This document shows, piece by piece, positions 1-8,108 of a stretch of DNA of 64,000 nt. Positions within the stretch are counted from its first letter, which is position 1, and the number at the start of each line of letters is the position of its first letter. Under the pieces are notes generated by a model, which saw nothing but the letters and a program-made list of their open reading frames with translations, had not been told where the DNA came from and made no database searches. Where the stretch lies: assembly GCF_004367745.1 (NCBI RefSeq), contig NZ_CP037993.1:4650001-4714000 (forward strand), read 5' to 3'. The stretch comes from Herbaspirillum huttiense. GTDB lineage: Bacteria; Pseudomonadota; Gammaproteobacteria; Burkholderiales; Burkholderiaceae_D. The translations under genes were made by a program, and so were the position numbers.

Positions 1-2
1 GG

Positions 3-422
3 CTGGGCAACTGGCAGGCCGAACTGGCCGAATGGCCGGGCTTGTTCCTGGGCGTGCACGGGGCCTTGCGGGCGCTCAATGATGCGTTTGCCGCACTGGT
101 CATCGATGACGCGCGCATGTTGCGCAATATCGATGCGCTGCAGGGATTGGTGTTTGCCGAATCCGCATCAATTGCACTGGCGGGCGTGATCGGCCGTCCG
201 CGTGCGCACAGTCTGCTGGAGCAGCTCACGCGCAAGGCCGTGGCCGATGGCGCGCAACTGGTCGATGTGCTGGTCGATGCCGTACAGGCCGATGCGCAGC
301 TGGGCAAGGAGATCGACCTGGCCATGTTGCGCGGGCTGTTCGATCCGGTGCAGGCGACGCGGCCTGCGCGCCGCATTGCTGAAGGGCAGCTTGAAAATAT
401 GCGCACGATGCTGGCGCGCTGA
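3..422 (+). CDS. pcaB: 3-carboxy-cis,cis-muconate cycloisomerase, C-terminal part (partial)
   Basis: The reading frame is open from the window edge and ends at 422, so only about the last 139 residues are present. The segment (ALAGVIGRPRAHSLLEQLTR, then LRGLFDPVQATRPAR and a final helix with A-E-G-Q) matches the C-terminus of PcaB, a fumarase/aspartase-superfamily enzyme that converts 3-carboxy-cis,cis-muconate to 4-carboxymuconolactone in the protocatechuate branch of the beta-ketoadipate pathway. The catalytic signature region lies upstream of the window. The next gene, 52 bp downstream on the same strand, encodes the following two pathway steps, which supports the call. Confidence 0.88.
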   Translation: MGNWQAELAEWPGLFLGVHGALRALNDAFAALVIDDARMLRNIDALQGLVFAESASIALAGVIGRPRAHSLLEQLTRKAVADGAQLVDVLVDAVQADAQLGKEIDLAMLRGLFDPVQATRPARRIAEGQLENMRTMLAR

Positions 423-474
423 ACCACTGATTTCTCCACCATCCTCCACATCACGAGACAAAAGAGAACACCTC

Positions 475-1737
475 ATGAGCTACGATCCGCTGGACCATGA
501 TTTCGAGCGCGGCATGCGCAATCGCCGCAGTGTGCTGGGCGACCAATGGGTTGACCGTTCGGTGGCCAACGCCACCAATTTCAATGCCGATTTCCAGAAC
601 CTGATCACGCGCTTTGCCTGGAATGAAATCTGGGGCCGTCCCGGGCTGGACCACAAGACCCGGCGCATCATCGTGTTGGCCATCACCATTGCGCTGGGAC
701 GCTGGGAAGAATTTGAACTGCACGTGCGCGCCGGGCTGACTGCCGATCCGGCTACGCGGTTGACGCCGGATGAGATGAAGGAAGTGATGATTCAGGCTTC
801 GGTTTATGCGGGTGTGCCGGCGGGCAATACGGCGTTCACGCATGCGCAGAAAATCTTGCGTGAAGTAGGCGAGCAGATCGGTTACGCGGTGGTGCCGCAG
901 GCGCCCGCTACCAGCGTGCATCCGGGGGTGGGGCGTGAGGGACGCACTTCTTCTTCACCGGCGTTGCATTACACCTTGCGGGAGCCGCGCAATGGCAAGG
1001 CGCCGCGGCATACGGTGGTGTTGTCGCATGCGCTGGGGACCGACCTGATGATGTGGGATGGCCTGGCCAATCTGCTGGCGGCCGATTGTCGGGTGATCAC
1101 TTACGATCATCGCGGGCATGGCAGTTCCGAGAAGATCGACGGGCTCTACAGCATGGCGGACCTGGCTGATGATGCAGCGCGCTTGTTGCGGGAGCTGGAT
1201 ACCGGGCCGGTGGTGTGGGTGGGCTTGTCCATGGGGGGCATGGTGGGGCAGGAGCTGGCCTTGCGCCATCCGGGGCTGGTGCGGGCACTGGTGCTGGCCA
1301 ACACTACCTCCGCCTATCCGGAGGCGGCGCGCGAGGTTTGGCAGCAGCGCATTGCTACCGTGCGGGATCAAGGGATCGAGGTGATTGCGGATGCGGTCAT
1401 GGGGCGGTATTTCCATGAGGGGTTCCGTTCGGCTCAGGCGGCTACCGTGGCGCGCTATCGTCATCGGCTGGTCACTACCGATGCGGTGGGATATGTGGGG
1501 TGCTGTCATGCTGTCGGGACTGTCGATACTTCTTCCCGGTTGGGGGCCATTCTTGTCCCTACGCTGGTGATCGCAGGGGAGCTGGATCAGGGGACGCCGG
1601 TTGCCATGGCTCAGGCCCTTGTTGACGGTCTTGCTGATGCTCGCTTGGAAATCATTGCCGAGGCGTCTCACGTTAGTGCTGTTGAGCAGCCTGTTGTGTT
1701 TGCTGAGCTTGTTTCTGGGTTTATTGGCGGGCTTTGA
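475..1737 (+). CDS. Fused 4-carboxymuconolactone decarboxylase / 3-oxoadipate enol-lactonase
   Basis: A 420-residue protein with two complete enzymes. Residues about 1-140 are a carboxymuconolactone decarboxylase (PcaC) domain with the usual Arg-Phe-Ala-Trp-Asn-Glu-Ile-Trp and Glu-Leu-His-Val segments. Residues about 163-420 are an alpha/beta hydrolase like PcaD, with nucleophile elbow GLSMGG (Ser252), Asp371 in GELDQ and His399 in EASHVS. They should act in sequence, turning 4-carboxymuconolactone into 3-oxoadipate. I chose ATG 475, preceded by AAAAGAGAA; the frame stays open further upstream but those codons overlap pcaB in another phase and have no family similarity. The fused PcaL of actinobacteria, as I recall it, has the lactonase first; here the decarboxylase comes first. 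Codon bias relaxes toward the 3' end (more T-ending codons). Confidence 0.92.
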   Translation: MSYDPLDHDFERGMRNRRSVLGDQWVDRSVANATNFNADFQNLITRFAWNEIWGRPGLDHKTRRIIVLAITIALGRWEEFELHVRAGLTADPATRLTPDEMKEVMIQASVYAGVPAGNTAFTHAQKILREVGEQIGYAVVPQAPATSVHPGVGREGRTSSSPALHYTLREPRNGKAPRHTVVLSHALGTDLMMWDGLANLLAADCRVITYDHRGHGSSEKIDGLYSMADLADDAARLLRELDTGPVVWVGLSMGGMVGQELALRHPGLVRALVLANTTSAYPEAAREVWQQRIATVRDQGIEVIADAVMGRYFHEGFRSAQAATVARYRHRLVTTDAVGYVGCCHAVGTVDTSSRLGAILVPTLVIAGELDQGTPVAMAQALVDGLADARLEIIAEASHVSAVEQPVVFAELVSGFIGGL

Positions 1738-1755
1738 TGATTTTGGGTTCGAGGC

Positions 1756-2085
1756 GTAGTCTGCACGGATTGCTTTCCTGCGCTCTAGCTTAATTATTTT
1801 CTCTCTCCGGTCGGAAGGACGCGCCGGGGGCGGCCCGGCAGCCGCTCACTTTTCTTGTCTCGCCAAGAAAAGTAAGCAAAAGAAGGCGACCGCAACTCCG
1901 CCGCCCTCCTTCGGAGGGTCCCCGCTTCAGTAACCAATAAAACGGGAAAAATAAAGTCGCTTCGCTCCGATTATTTTTCTGATCCGTTTTATTGGTTACT
2001 GAAGCGGCGGCGCAGATGCGGACAGCCTGCCCGGCTCGCCTTCGGCATCGCGACGGACACTGCTCGCCTTCGGCTTCGGACTTTC
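1756..2085 (-). repeat. Structured repeat, inverted copy
   Basis: On the minus strand this matches, in order, the three copies at 4812-5875: the block with GCCGAAGGCGAGCC, a long hairpin, CCCTCCGAAGGAGGG, the block around TTGCTTACTTTTCTTGGCGA, and the terminal block AGCTAGAGCGCAGGAAAG. The hairpin has perfect 23-bp outer arms (1923-1945 with 1984-2006) and a 9-bp inner stem (1946-1954 with 1971-1979) around the loop 1955-1970, which reads TCGGAGCGAAGCGACT on the minus strand. The loop is the same as in the other copies while both stems differ in sequence. No gene is seen in 1738-2088. Confidence 0.85.
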
Positions 2086-2088
2086 TCG

Positions 2089-2706
2089 CTATAGTCCTTC
2101 GAGCGCCCTCTCCAAATTCTTTCTCGCTGTTGCCTCGTATCTTTCGAAAAATGTCTTTGTCCTGTATATCCTCGGACGATTCAGGAAACCTTGCAGAATC
2201 TTCTTCCGCTCTTGCATGAACAACGATAGCGGAACATAGTCATATTCCGCACGAATCTGCCGTTCGTATTCTTCGAAACGATCCAGTGGCGCGGCCAATA
2301 TCGACAAGTCCACATCCACCAATAACGACGCGTCACCCTCCACGCTGGGCTGATGGTGCCGGGTTGCCATCACCAGTGCGTGCACGCGCTGCGTAATCTC
2401 TTCCGATGCGCCCGCATCCACCAGACAACCCCTAGCCCAATCAGCGCTCTTCTCTTCGTTGTCATGACGTTTGACGTCGTAGATGACGTCATGAAACCAG
2501 AGTGCCAGTTCAACTTCGCCAGGATGGGAGGATTCGGCGTGCAGCTCTTCCCACTTTGCGAAGCACTCTTCGAGGTGCTGAAGCGAATGGTAGTGACGAT
2601 GCGGTTCCCTGTAGTGGCCTTCTAAGGTCGTGAATAATTGGGTGTCAGGGCATGCAAGCCCCAGTCCCGTCCAAGTGGCGTTCCACCGGTCAATTGTCAA
2701 CAACAT
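2089..2706 (-). CDS. HD-superfamily metal-dependent phosphohydrolase
   Basis: 205 residues. The sequence has the pattern of the predicted HD phosphohydrolases of COG4339: HRHYHSLQH near residues 36-44, then LWFHDVIYD with the HD doublet at His72-Asp73, and further acidic residues (LVDVDLSIL). Proteins with this fold bind divalent metal and hydrolyse phosphate esters, often of nucleotides, but the substrate of this group is not known. It starts at ATG 2706 and its stop lies only a few bases from the inverted repeat copy at 1756-2085. It is divergent from the gene at 2804. Base composition is lower in GC than the pca genes on its left, matching the next two genes. Confidence 0.8.
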   Translation of the reverse strand: MLLTIDRWNATWTGLGLACPDTQLFTTLEGHYREPHRHYHSLQHLEECFAKWEELHAESSHPGEVELALWFHDVIYDVKRHDNEEKSADWARGCLVDAGASEEITQRVHALVMATRHHQPSVEGDASLLVDVDLSILAAPLDRFEEYERQIRAEYDYVPLSLFMQERKKILQGFLNRPRIYRTKTFFERYEATARKNLERALEGL

Positions 2707-2803
2707 GATTTGGCCTTTCCAGACTTTCGAGGAACCTAAAAGGGAGAAACATGTCTTGCTCTACTACATTAAAAATCCATCAAATTTTTAGCGGGAGAAG
2801 TCG

Positions 2804-3811
2804 GTGCCGGACAGCCCTTGGAATACGATATCGACCACCAATACGACAGAAAAATCGTCTAAAGAATTACATCTGGACTGCAACGTCATGTGGTCGATGA
2901 TTCAGCAGATGAGTACCGAACGCCTTTGCGTGAAAAAAGGGCGCTATTCAGGCTCATTCGTCTTCTCATCCAGCGACCGGGCGCGAAGAATTGCAGCGAC
3001 CTATGCGCAGATCTATCTGGAAACCGACAAGTACGGCGATACGAACAAGAAAGGTAGATTCTACTGGATGGCACTCGGTGCCTTTGCGAGCAAGACGGTG
3101 GCCTGCTCATTGGACGATCCTCGGGTCAACAATCCAATTGTGAGCACGGTACATGAGGGACTTGCCAAAGGTAATATGTGGTTGTTCTTCGATATCAGCG
3201 GCTGGCATTGGTATTACACCAGATTTGGTGCCAGCTTTGATGTCTGCGTTGTTCAACGAGACGCCTCCAAATATGTGAAGCCGGTCAGAGACCAGATGGC
3301 GCACTATCCCTGGAAGGATGAGGCACTACCCAAGATCAGAAACATGCATGAGCATGAATATATCGTTCAGGCCTTCTCCTTGAGCAAAGAGATTGAGACC
3401 AGCAACGATGATCTTGAGCGGACAAAACTCCAGCTGCAACATTTGCTTGCCATCGCAAACCACGAGCAAGGTGTCATCCTGCAACCCCTGATTTATGACG
3501 ATCCATGCTTCTCAAACTGGGTTCAAGGTCAGCGTTTACCTGTTATCAACATGGTCTCTCCAGAACTTCAGTTGGCATTCACAAGCGCTTGTGACACGAA
3601 AGATGCGCAACTGAAATCAGTAGCTCCACGAGAAACACAACTTGAAAAATTCTCCAGTCGAATGGCATGGATCACTGAGGCGGCAAAGCTCTTTCACTCG
3701 CTCATGAACAATCGACTGAGCTATATGGAGCAGGAGCTGTATGCCATCGCTGCATGGGTAGAGATGGACCGTTCATCAGATCAGCCCTATATCCCGGAAA
3801 TAATACCTTAA
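2804..3811 (+). CDS. DUF2515-like protein of unknown function
   Basis: 335 residues beginning at GTG 2804, with GGGAG six bases upstream. No signal peptide or membrane segment. A central run (ATYAQIYLETDKY, then RFYWMALGAFASKTVAC, and WLFFDISGWHWYYTRFG near residues 125-141) is strongly conserved-looking and rich in aromatics. It reminds me of DUF2515, in which an Arg-x-x-x-Tyr-x-x-Leu-Tyr helix is followed by a conserved Ala-rich helix, but I cannot confirm this. A lipoprotein gene follows after 16 bp, so the two are probably cotranscribed. GC content is well below the flanking catabolic genes, suggesting acquisition. Confidence 0.5.
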   Translation: MPDSPWNTISTTNTTEKSSKELHLDCNVMWSMIQQMSTERLCVKKGRYSGSFVFSSSDRARRIAATYAQIYLETDKYGDTNKKGRFYWMALGAFASKTVACSLDDPRVNNPIVSTVHEGLAKGNMWLFFDISGWHWYYTRFGASFDVCVVQRDASKYVKPVRDQMAHYPWKDEALPKIRNMHEHEYIVQAFSLSKEIETSNDDLERTKLQLQHLLAIANHEQGVILQPLIYDDPCFSNWVQGQRLPVINMVSPELQLAFTSACDTKDAQLKSVAPRETQLEKFSSRMAWITEAAKLFHSLMNNRLSYMEQELYAIAAWVEMDRSSDQPYIPEIIP

Positions 3812-3827
3812 GGATTCTGGAAACATC

Positions 3828-4712
3828 GTGAAATTCCATTTTCAAAAAATTATTTCCTTAGCACTACTTGCGCTAATTCCCGGTGCGGTATTGACCGGGT
3901 GTGACAGTCGACAGCCAGGAGAAAAAACAGAAATGAGTGATCGAATCGAGATCCACGTCAACCAATCTCCTGATGAATTAAGCAAAAAATATTCGGGCCG
4001 ATTAGAGGTATTGAAACACCCATCAGGACTAAATTTCTACACGATAAGATGGCGGTCGCCAGCTTATGGGAATTTGGTGATCGGCACCGGGCCGCATAGT
4101 GTCAACTTGCCATACGTACTAAGTGCGAAAGGTAACGACGACTCCTATTTCCCCGATGAGAAGATTATCAACTGGGATATCAACGCAGGAATGGCAACTG
4201 ACGATCTCATTGAGCACGATGAAGCCAGACTACGTTTCTTCGGCATTCTGAGAGCACTGCGCCAAGCAGGCTGGTCCCGGGCCATCGGGCCAAGTGAACC
4301 ACGACTGGCTGGCAAGGATGCTTTGACATATCGCAAGACGAAAGCGTCGGTCTACTCGCTCGACCCCGACTACGTACTGTCGCTGGATGAGTGGATCGGG
4401 TTGAGAACGCGGACCACCTGGAGTCTTTTCACTACTGACGCCTATATGGATATCAGCATCACGCCAGATCCTTCCCGACTTGACGTCAACAAGCCCGGCG
4501 CATATTTCGTGGAATACTCTTTGCAAGCAACAAATGAGCATTGGCGGGGTGTTGTAGGTCCGAACAAGCGCCTGCAATGGCAGGCTGAATTACCTGAAGT
4601 ACTGGTCAAACTTCAAGGAATACGGAAGATCAAAGAAGAGGAACTCAAAAAGAATCACATTGCAATTGATGAGACCTATCGTGATCCACCACTTCCAGTT
4701 CCGAACCATTGA
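3828..4712 (+). CDS. Putative lipoprotein, unknown function
   Basis: 294 residues from GTG 3828, with AAGGATTC upstream. The N-terminus is a lipoprotein signal: a basic start, a hydrophobic core and lipobox LTGC with Cys25, followed by Asp-Ser (Asp at +2). The mature part is soluble, mixed alpha/beta by appearance, with several Trp and Tyr residues, and I recognise no family. It lies 16 bp downstream of the DUF2515-like gene and shares its low GC content, so the pair probably functions together at the cell envelope. Downstream, from 4713, is the tandem repeat tract. Confidence 0.5.
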   Translation: MKFHFQKIISLALLALIPGAVLTGCDSRQPGEKTEMSDRIEIHVNQSPDELSKKYSGRLEVLKHPSGLNFYTIRWRSPAYGNLVIGTGPHSVNLPYVLSAKGNDDSYFPDEKIINWDINAGMATDDLIEHDEARLRFFGILRALRQAGWSRAIGPSEPRLAGKDALTYRKTKASVYSLDPDYVLSLDEWIGLRTRTTWSLFTTDAYMDISITPDPSRLDVNKPGAYFVEYSLQATNEHWRGVVGPNKRLQWQAELPEVLVKLQGIRKIKEEELKKNHIAIDETYRDPPLPVPNH

Positions 4713-4811
4713 GCACAGAGCACTGCCTACCTGGTAGTTAATCTGCACATCAGGTCCACCGCTACACGCACTCAACTCAAAAATAAAAAGGAAAGAACAA
4801 GTCAAAGCGGA

Positions 4812-5127
4812 ATGCGATTAGGAGACGAGGCGAGGCCGAAGGCGAGCCCGTGGGGGGCCGTCCCCATAGAGCCAGCCGCCGCAGCGAAGCGAAAAGTGGA
4901 TCAGAAGGATAGTCGGAGCGAAGCGACTCTATCCTTCCCACTTTTCGCTTCGCTGCGACGGGGACCCTCCGAAGGAGGGCTGGCTCTTTGGGGTCGCCTT
5001 CTTTTGCTTACTTTTCTTGGCGAGACAAGAAAAGTGAGCGGCTGCCGGGCCCCCCCCGGCGCTCCGTTCCGCCCGGAGAGTGGAAATAATTAAGCTAGAG
5101 CGCAGGAAAGATTTCCGTGCAGACTAC
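4812..5127 (+). repeat. Structured repeat, tandem copy 1
   Basis: First, slightly shorter, of three direct copies that run with a period of about 374 bp to 5875. The core hairpin has arms 4881-4899 and 4938-4956, an inner stem 4904-4912 with 4929-4937 and the loop TCGGAGCGAAGCGACT (4913-4928). A further outer pairing joins CCCCATAGAGCCAGCC to GGCTGGCTCTTTGGGG with one mismatch. It is followed by CCCTCCGAAGGAGGG, the TTGCTTACTTTTCTTGGCGA block and the AGCTAGAGCGCAGGAAAG end block. Open frames here are by-products of the repeat. Confidence 0.85.
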
Positions 5128-5155
5128 CCCAAACAGCAAACCCAAACCCGTCGCA

Positions 5156-5501
5156 AAAGCGTACAACCCTCAACCAAAGCCGAAGACGAGTAGGAGACAC
5201 GGCGAGGCCGAAGGCGAGCCCGTGGGGGTTGCCGTCCCCATAGAGCCAGCCGTCGCAGCGGAGCGAAAAGTGGATCAGAAGGATAGCCGGAGCGAAGCGA
5301 CTCTATCCTTCCCACTTTTCGCTCCGCTGCGGCGGGGCCCCTCCGAAGGAGGGCTGGCTCTTTGGGGTCGCCTTCTTTTGCTTACTTTTCTTGGCGAGAC
5401 AAGAAAAGTGAGCGGCTGCCGGGCCGCCCCCGGCGCTCCGTTCCGCCCGGAGAGAGGAAATAATTAAGCTAGAGCGCAGGAAAGATTTCCGTGCAGACTA
5501 C
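5156..5501 (+). repeat. Structured repeat, tandem copy 2
   Basis: Second direct copy. Compared with copy 1, one base pair of the outer stem has changed on both arms (GCGAAGCG with CGCTTCGC has become GCGGAGCG with CGCTCCGC), so pairing is kept. One loop base is also changed (T to C at the first loop position). Confidence 0.85.
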
Positions 5502-5529
5502 CCCAAACAGCAAACCCACACTCGTCGCA

Positions 5530-5875
5530 AAAGCGTACAAACCCCGACCAAAGCCGAAGGCGAGTGGGAGACGCGGCGATGCCGCAGGCGAGCCCGTGGG
5601 GGTTGCCGTCCCCATAGAGCCAGCCGTCGCAGCGGAGCGAAAAGTGGATCAGAAGGATAGTCGGAGCGAAGCGACTCTATCCTTCCCACTTTTCGCTTCG
5701 CTGCGACGGGGACCCTCCGAAGGAGGGCTGGCTCTTTGGGGTCGCCTTCTTTTGCTTACTTTTCTTGGCGAGACAAGAAAAGTGAGCGGCTGCCGGGCCG
5801 CTCCCGGCGCGTTCTCCCGACCGGAGAATGATAAGAATTAAGCTAGAGCGCAGGAAAGAAATCCGTGCAGACTAC
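5530..5875 (+). repeat. Structured repeat, tandem copy 3
   Basis: Third direct copy. Its left arm is like copy 2 (GCGGAGCG) and its right arm like copy 1 (CGCTTCGC), which leaves one G-T position that would be a G-U wobble in RNA. It ends 18 bp before the stop codon of the minus-strand binding-protein gene at 5893. Confidence 0.85.
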
Positions 5876-5892
5876 GCCAAAACCAAAGACAA

Positions 5893-7080
5893 TCAAACCC
5901 CAGGATCCCGCACCTTCTCCACCTGATCAAACTCCACGTTATAGAACTCAGCCCCGCGCAACTCAGCCTTACGCATATAAACCGTCTGCACGATATCGCG
6001 AGTAGAAGCATCGATGGAAACCGGCCCCCGCACGCTCTCCCAGCTCATCCCTTTCATGGCAGCCAGCAGCTTCTCACCGTCCGCATCGCCCCCGGTTTTC
6101 TTGAGCGATTCGTAGAGCAGATGCATCCCGTCATAGGCCCCTACGGAATGGAAGTTGGCGCGCATTCCCTTGTTGGCCTTGGCCATGGCATCCACATATT
6201 CCTTGTTGGCCGCAGAGGGATGCGCAGCCGAATAGTGGTGACTGCTCACCACATCCTTGGCAGCTGCACCAATCCCCGCCATCAGGTCATCATCGAGCAC
6301 ATCGCCGGTGCAAATCAATCGAATTCCGGCAGCCGCCAATCCCCGCTCGGTGAACTGCTTCAACACGGCAGCGCCTTCCCCGGAAGGTACAAAAACGAAC
6401 AAAGCCTGCGGCTTGGCGTCCTTCACCCGCTGCAGGAAGGGCGCATAGTCCGGATTGCGCAAGGGCACACGCACGCTCTCCATGACCTTGCCACCGGCCT
6501 CGGAAAAAGTCTTCACGAATACTTTCTCAGCATCCAGCCCCGGCCCGTAATCGGAAACGAAGGTCACCACACTCTTGATGCCGTTCTTGGCAGCCCAAGA
6601 GGCCAGCGGCGAAGTCACCTGCGCCAGCGTGAAGCCGGTCCGCACGATATAAGGCGAGCGCTGCGGAATGATCGACGTTGCCGCTGCCGTCACGATCATC
6701 GGCACCTTGGCCTGCGTCGCAATGGGCGCGGCCGCCAGCGCCAAGGGCGTCAACCCGAAACCCATCAGGACTTGCGCCTTGTCCCGCGCCACCAGTTCCT
6801 GCGCCAGCCGCTTGGTCACATCCGGAGAAACGCCGCCATCATCCTTCAACAGGATCTCCACCTTGCGCCCGGCCACGCTGTCGCCGAACTTCTGCTGATA
6901 CAGTTTTACCGCTGCCTCGATCTGCCTCCCGGTCGAAGCAAACGGTCCCGACATCGGCACGATCAGCCCGACTTTCAGTGCATCGGCTGCCCGTGCGACC
7001 AAGGGCATGCCCACTGCAGCCAATGCAGTTCCGGCCAGCACCAGGTGGCGGCGCCGGGTATCGATCATCTCGCTCATCAT
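5893..7080 (-). CDS. ABC transporter periplasmic binding protein (branched-chain amino acid / aromatic acid type)
   Basis: 395 residues. The N-terminus carries Arg-Arg-Arg-His-Leu-Val-Leu-Ala-Gly and an Ala-rich segment ending ARA-ADA, so export may use the Tat or Sec pathway. The mature protein is a type I periplasmic binding protein of the LivK/HAAT family (VGLIVPMSGPFASTGRQIE, then VRTGFTLAQV, and YDGMHLLYESL). It is clearly a paralogue of the binding protein at 19246-20421. It sits just downstream of vanAB on the same strand with no permease genes of its own, so it probably delivers an aromatic acid such as vanillate to the permease/ATPase set at 9998-13326. A GAGGAG sits two bases before the first ATG, so the second ATG (7077) may be the true start. 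Confidence 0.85.
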   Translation of the reverse strand: MMSEMIDTRRRHLVLAGTALAAVGMPLVARAADALKVGLIVPMSGPFASTGRQIEAAVKLYQQKFGDSVAGRKVEILLKDDGGVSPDVTKRLAQELVARDKAQVLMGFGLTPLALAAAPIATQAKVPMIVTAAATSIIPQRSPYIVRTGFTLAQVTSPLASWAAKNGIKSVVTFVSDYGPGLDAEKVFVKTFSEAGGKVMESVRVPLRNPDYAPFLQRVKDAKPQALFVFVPSGEGAAVLKQFTERGLAAAGIRLICTGDVLDDDLMAGIGAAAKDVVSSHHYSAAHPSAANKEYVDAMAKANKGMRANFHSVGAYDGMHLLYESLKKTGGDADGEKLLAAMKGMSWESVRGPVSIDASTRDIVQTVYMRKAELRGAEFYNVEFDQVEKVRDPGV

Positions 7081-7142
7081 GTCTCCTCACGTTTTAATTT
7101 GTATAAATGATTTACGACGTAGGGCACTACTGCTTCAGAACA

Positions 7143-8099
7143 TTACAGATCCAGCACCAGCAACGAACTGCGAGCCCGGGAACAGCAAGGCGTGAACTGA
7201 TCATTGGCCGCCCTTTCCTCATCGGTCAGGTACTGATCACGATGATCAGGCTCACCCTCCAGCACACGCGTGAGACAGGTCCCGCAGATGCCCTGCTCGC
7301 AGGACACCGGCACATCCACACCGTGTTCGCACAAAACCTGGATCACCGTGCGGTCGGCGGGAATGGTGTAGACCTGCCCGCTGCTGGCCAGCTTCACGTC
7401 AAACGCGCCATTGCCATCGGCGGTTACCGGCGCCGCACCAAAGTATTCGAAATGAACCTGCGACTCCGGCCAGCCGCGTGCACGGGCAGTCTCCACCACA
7501 TGCGCGATGAAGCCGGCAGGACCGCAGACGTAAAGATGGGTCGCCGGATCAGCCTGTGACAGCAAGGCCTCCATATCAAGCTTCTGCGCGGCATCACCAT
7601 CGTCATAGTGATGCACCACGCGGTCCGCAAATCCTGACCCGGCAATGCGCTCGCGAAACGCCTGGCGTGCAGGCGAACGGGCGCAATAATGCATCTCGAA
7701 AGACGCTCCGGCGGCCGCCAGCGCCTCGGCCATGCACAGAATGGGCGTCACACCGATGCCACCCGCCAGCAGCAGACTGTGCTGCGCCGGCACCAATGCA
7801 AACTGGTTGCGTGGCACGCCGATGGTGAGCAGATCACCAACCTTCAGCGCCTCATGCACCGCCACCGATCCACCGCGCGAATTGGCATCGCGCAATACAC
7901 CGATCTGGTAGCGATGCTGCTCATGCGGCGCATTGCACAGCGAATACTGGCGCAGCAAACCGCCCGGCAGATGCACGTCGATATGCGCACCGGCAGTGAA
8001 GCCCGGCAAGGGCGCACCATCCACCGAGACCAGCTCCAGTCCCACGATGCCGTCGGCTTCCTCGCGGCGCGCCGCGACCTTGACCTGCAATGTCGTCAT
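7143..8099 (-). CDS. vanB: Vanillate O-demethylase reductase subunit (PDR/VanB family)
   Basis: 318 residues. The domain order is FMN-binding (RQYSL about residues 50-54), NAD-binding (GGIGVTP about 113-119) and a C-terminal plant-type 2Fe-2S ferredoxin with CEQGICGTC and a distal Cys in TPCCSR. This is the phthalate-dioxygenase-reductase layout of VanB, which passes electrons from NADH to the Rieske oxygenase VanA. ATG 8099 is placed correctly behind GAGGAG; the GTG two codons earlier is too close to it. The gene follows vanA after 9 bp, so they are cotranscribed. Confidence 0.92.
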   Translation of the reverse strand: MTTLQVKVAARREEADGIVGLELVSVDGAPLPGFTAGAHIDVHLPGGLLRQYSLCNAPHEQHRYQIGVLRDANSRGGSVAVHEALKVGDLLTIGVPRNQFALVPAQHSLLLAGGIGVTPILCMAEALAAAGASFEMHYCARSPARQAFRERIAGSGFADRVVHHYDDGDAAQKLDMEALLSQADPATHLYVCGPAGFIAHVVETARARGWPESQVHFEYFGAAPVTADGNGAFDVKLASSGQVYTIPADRTVIQVLCEHGVDVPVSCEQGICGTCLTRVLEGEPDHRDQYLTDEERAANDQFTPCCSRARSSLLVLDL

Positions 8100-8108
8100 C
8101 GTCACTCC

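Noticed and set aside
202-474. N-terminal extension of the PcaC-PcaD fusion
   Set aside because: It overlaps pcaB in another frame and is Arg/Trp/Cys-rich shadow sequence; ATG 475 gives the family start.
4812-5841. Three 93-116-residue frames ending in the same Leu-Thr-Phe-Leu-Gly-Glu-Thr-Arg-Lys sequence
   Set aside because: They are translations of the repeat element; stem changes keep base pairing and not the protein, so I treat them as non-coding.
4812-5875. Tandem repeats considered as a CRISPR-like or satellite array
   Set aside because: The period is about 374 bp without short unique spacers, no cas genes are nearby, and an inverted single copy exists at 1756.
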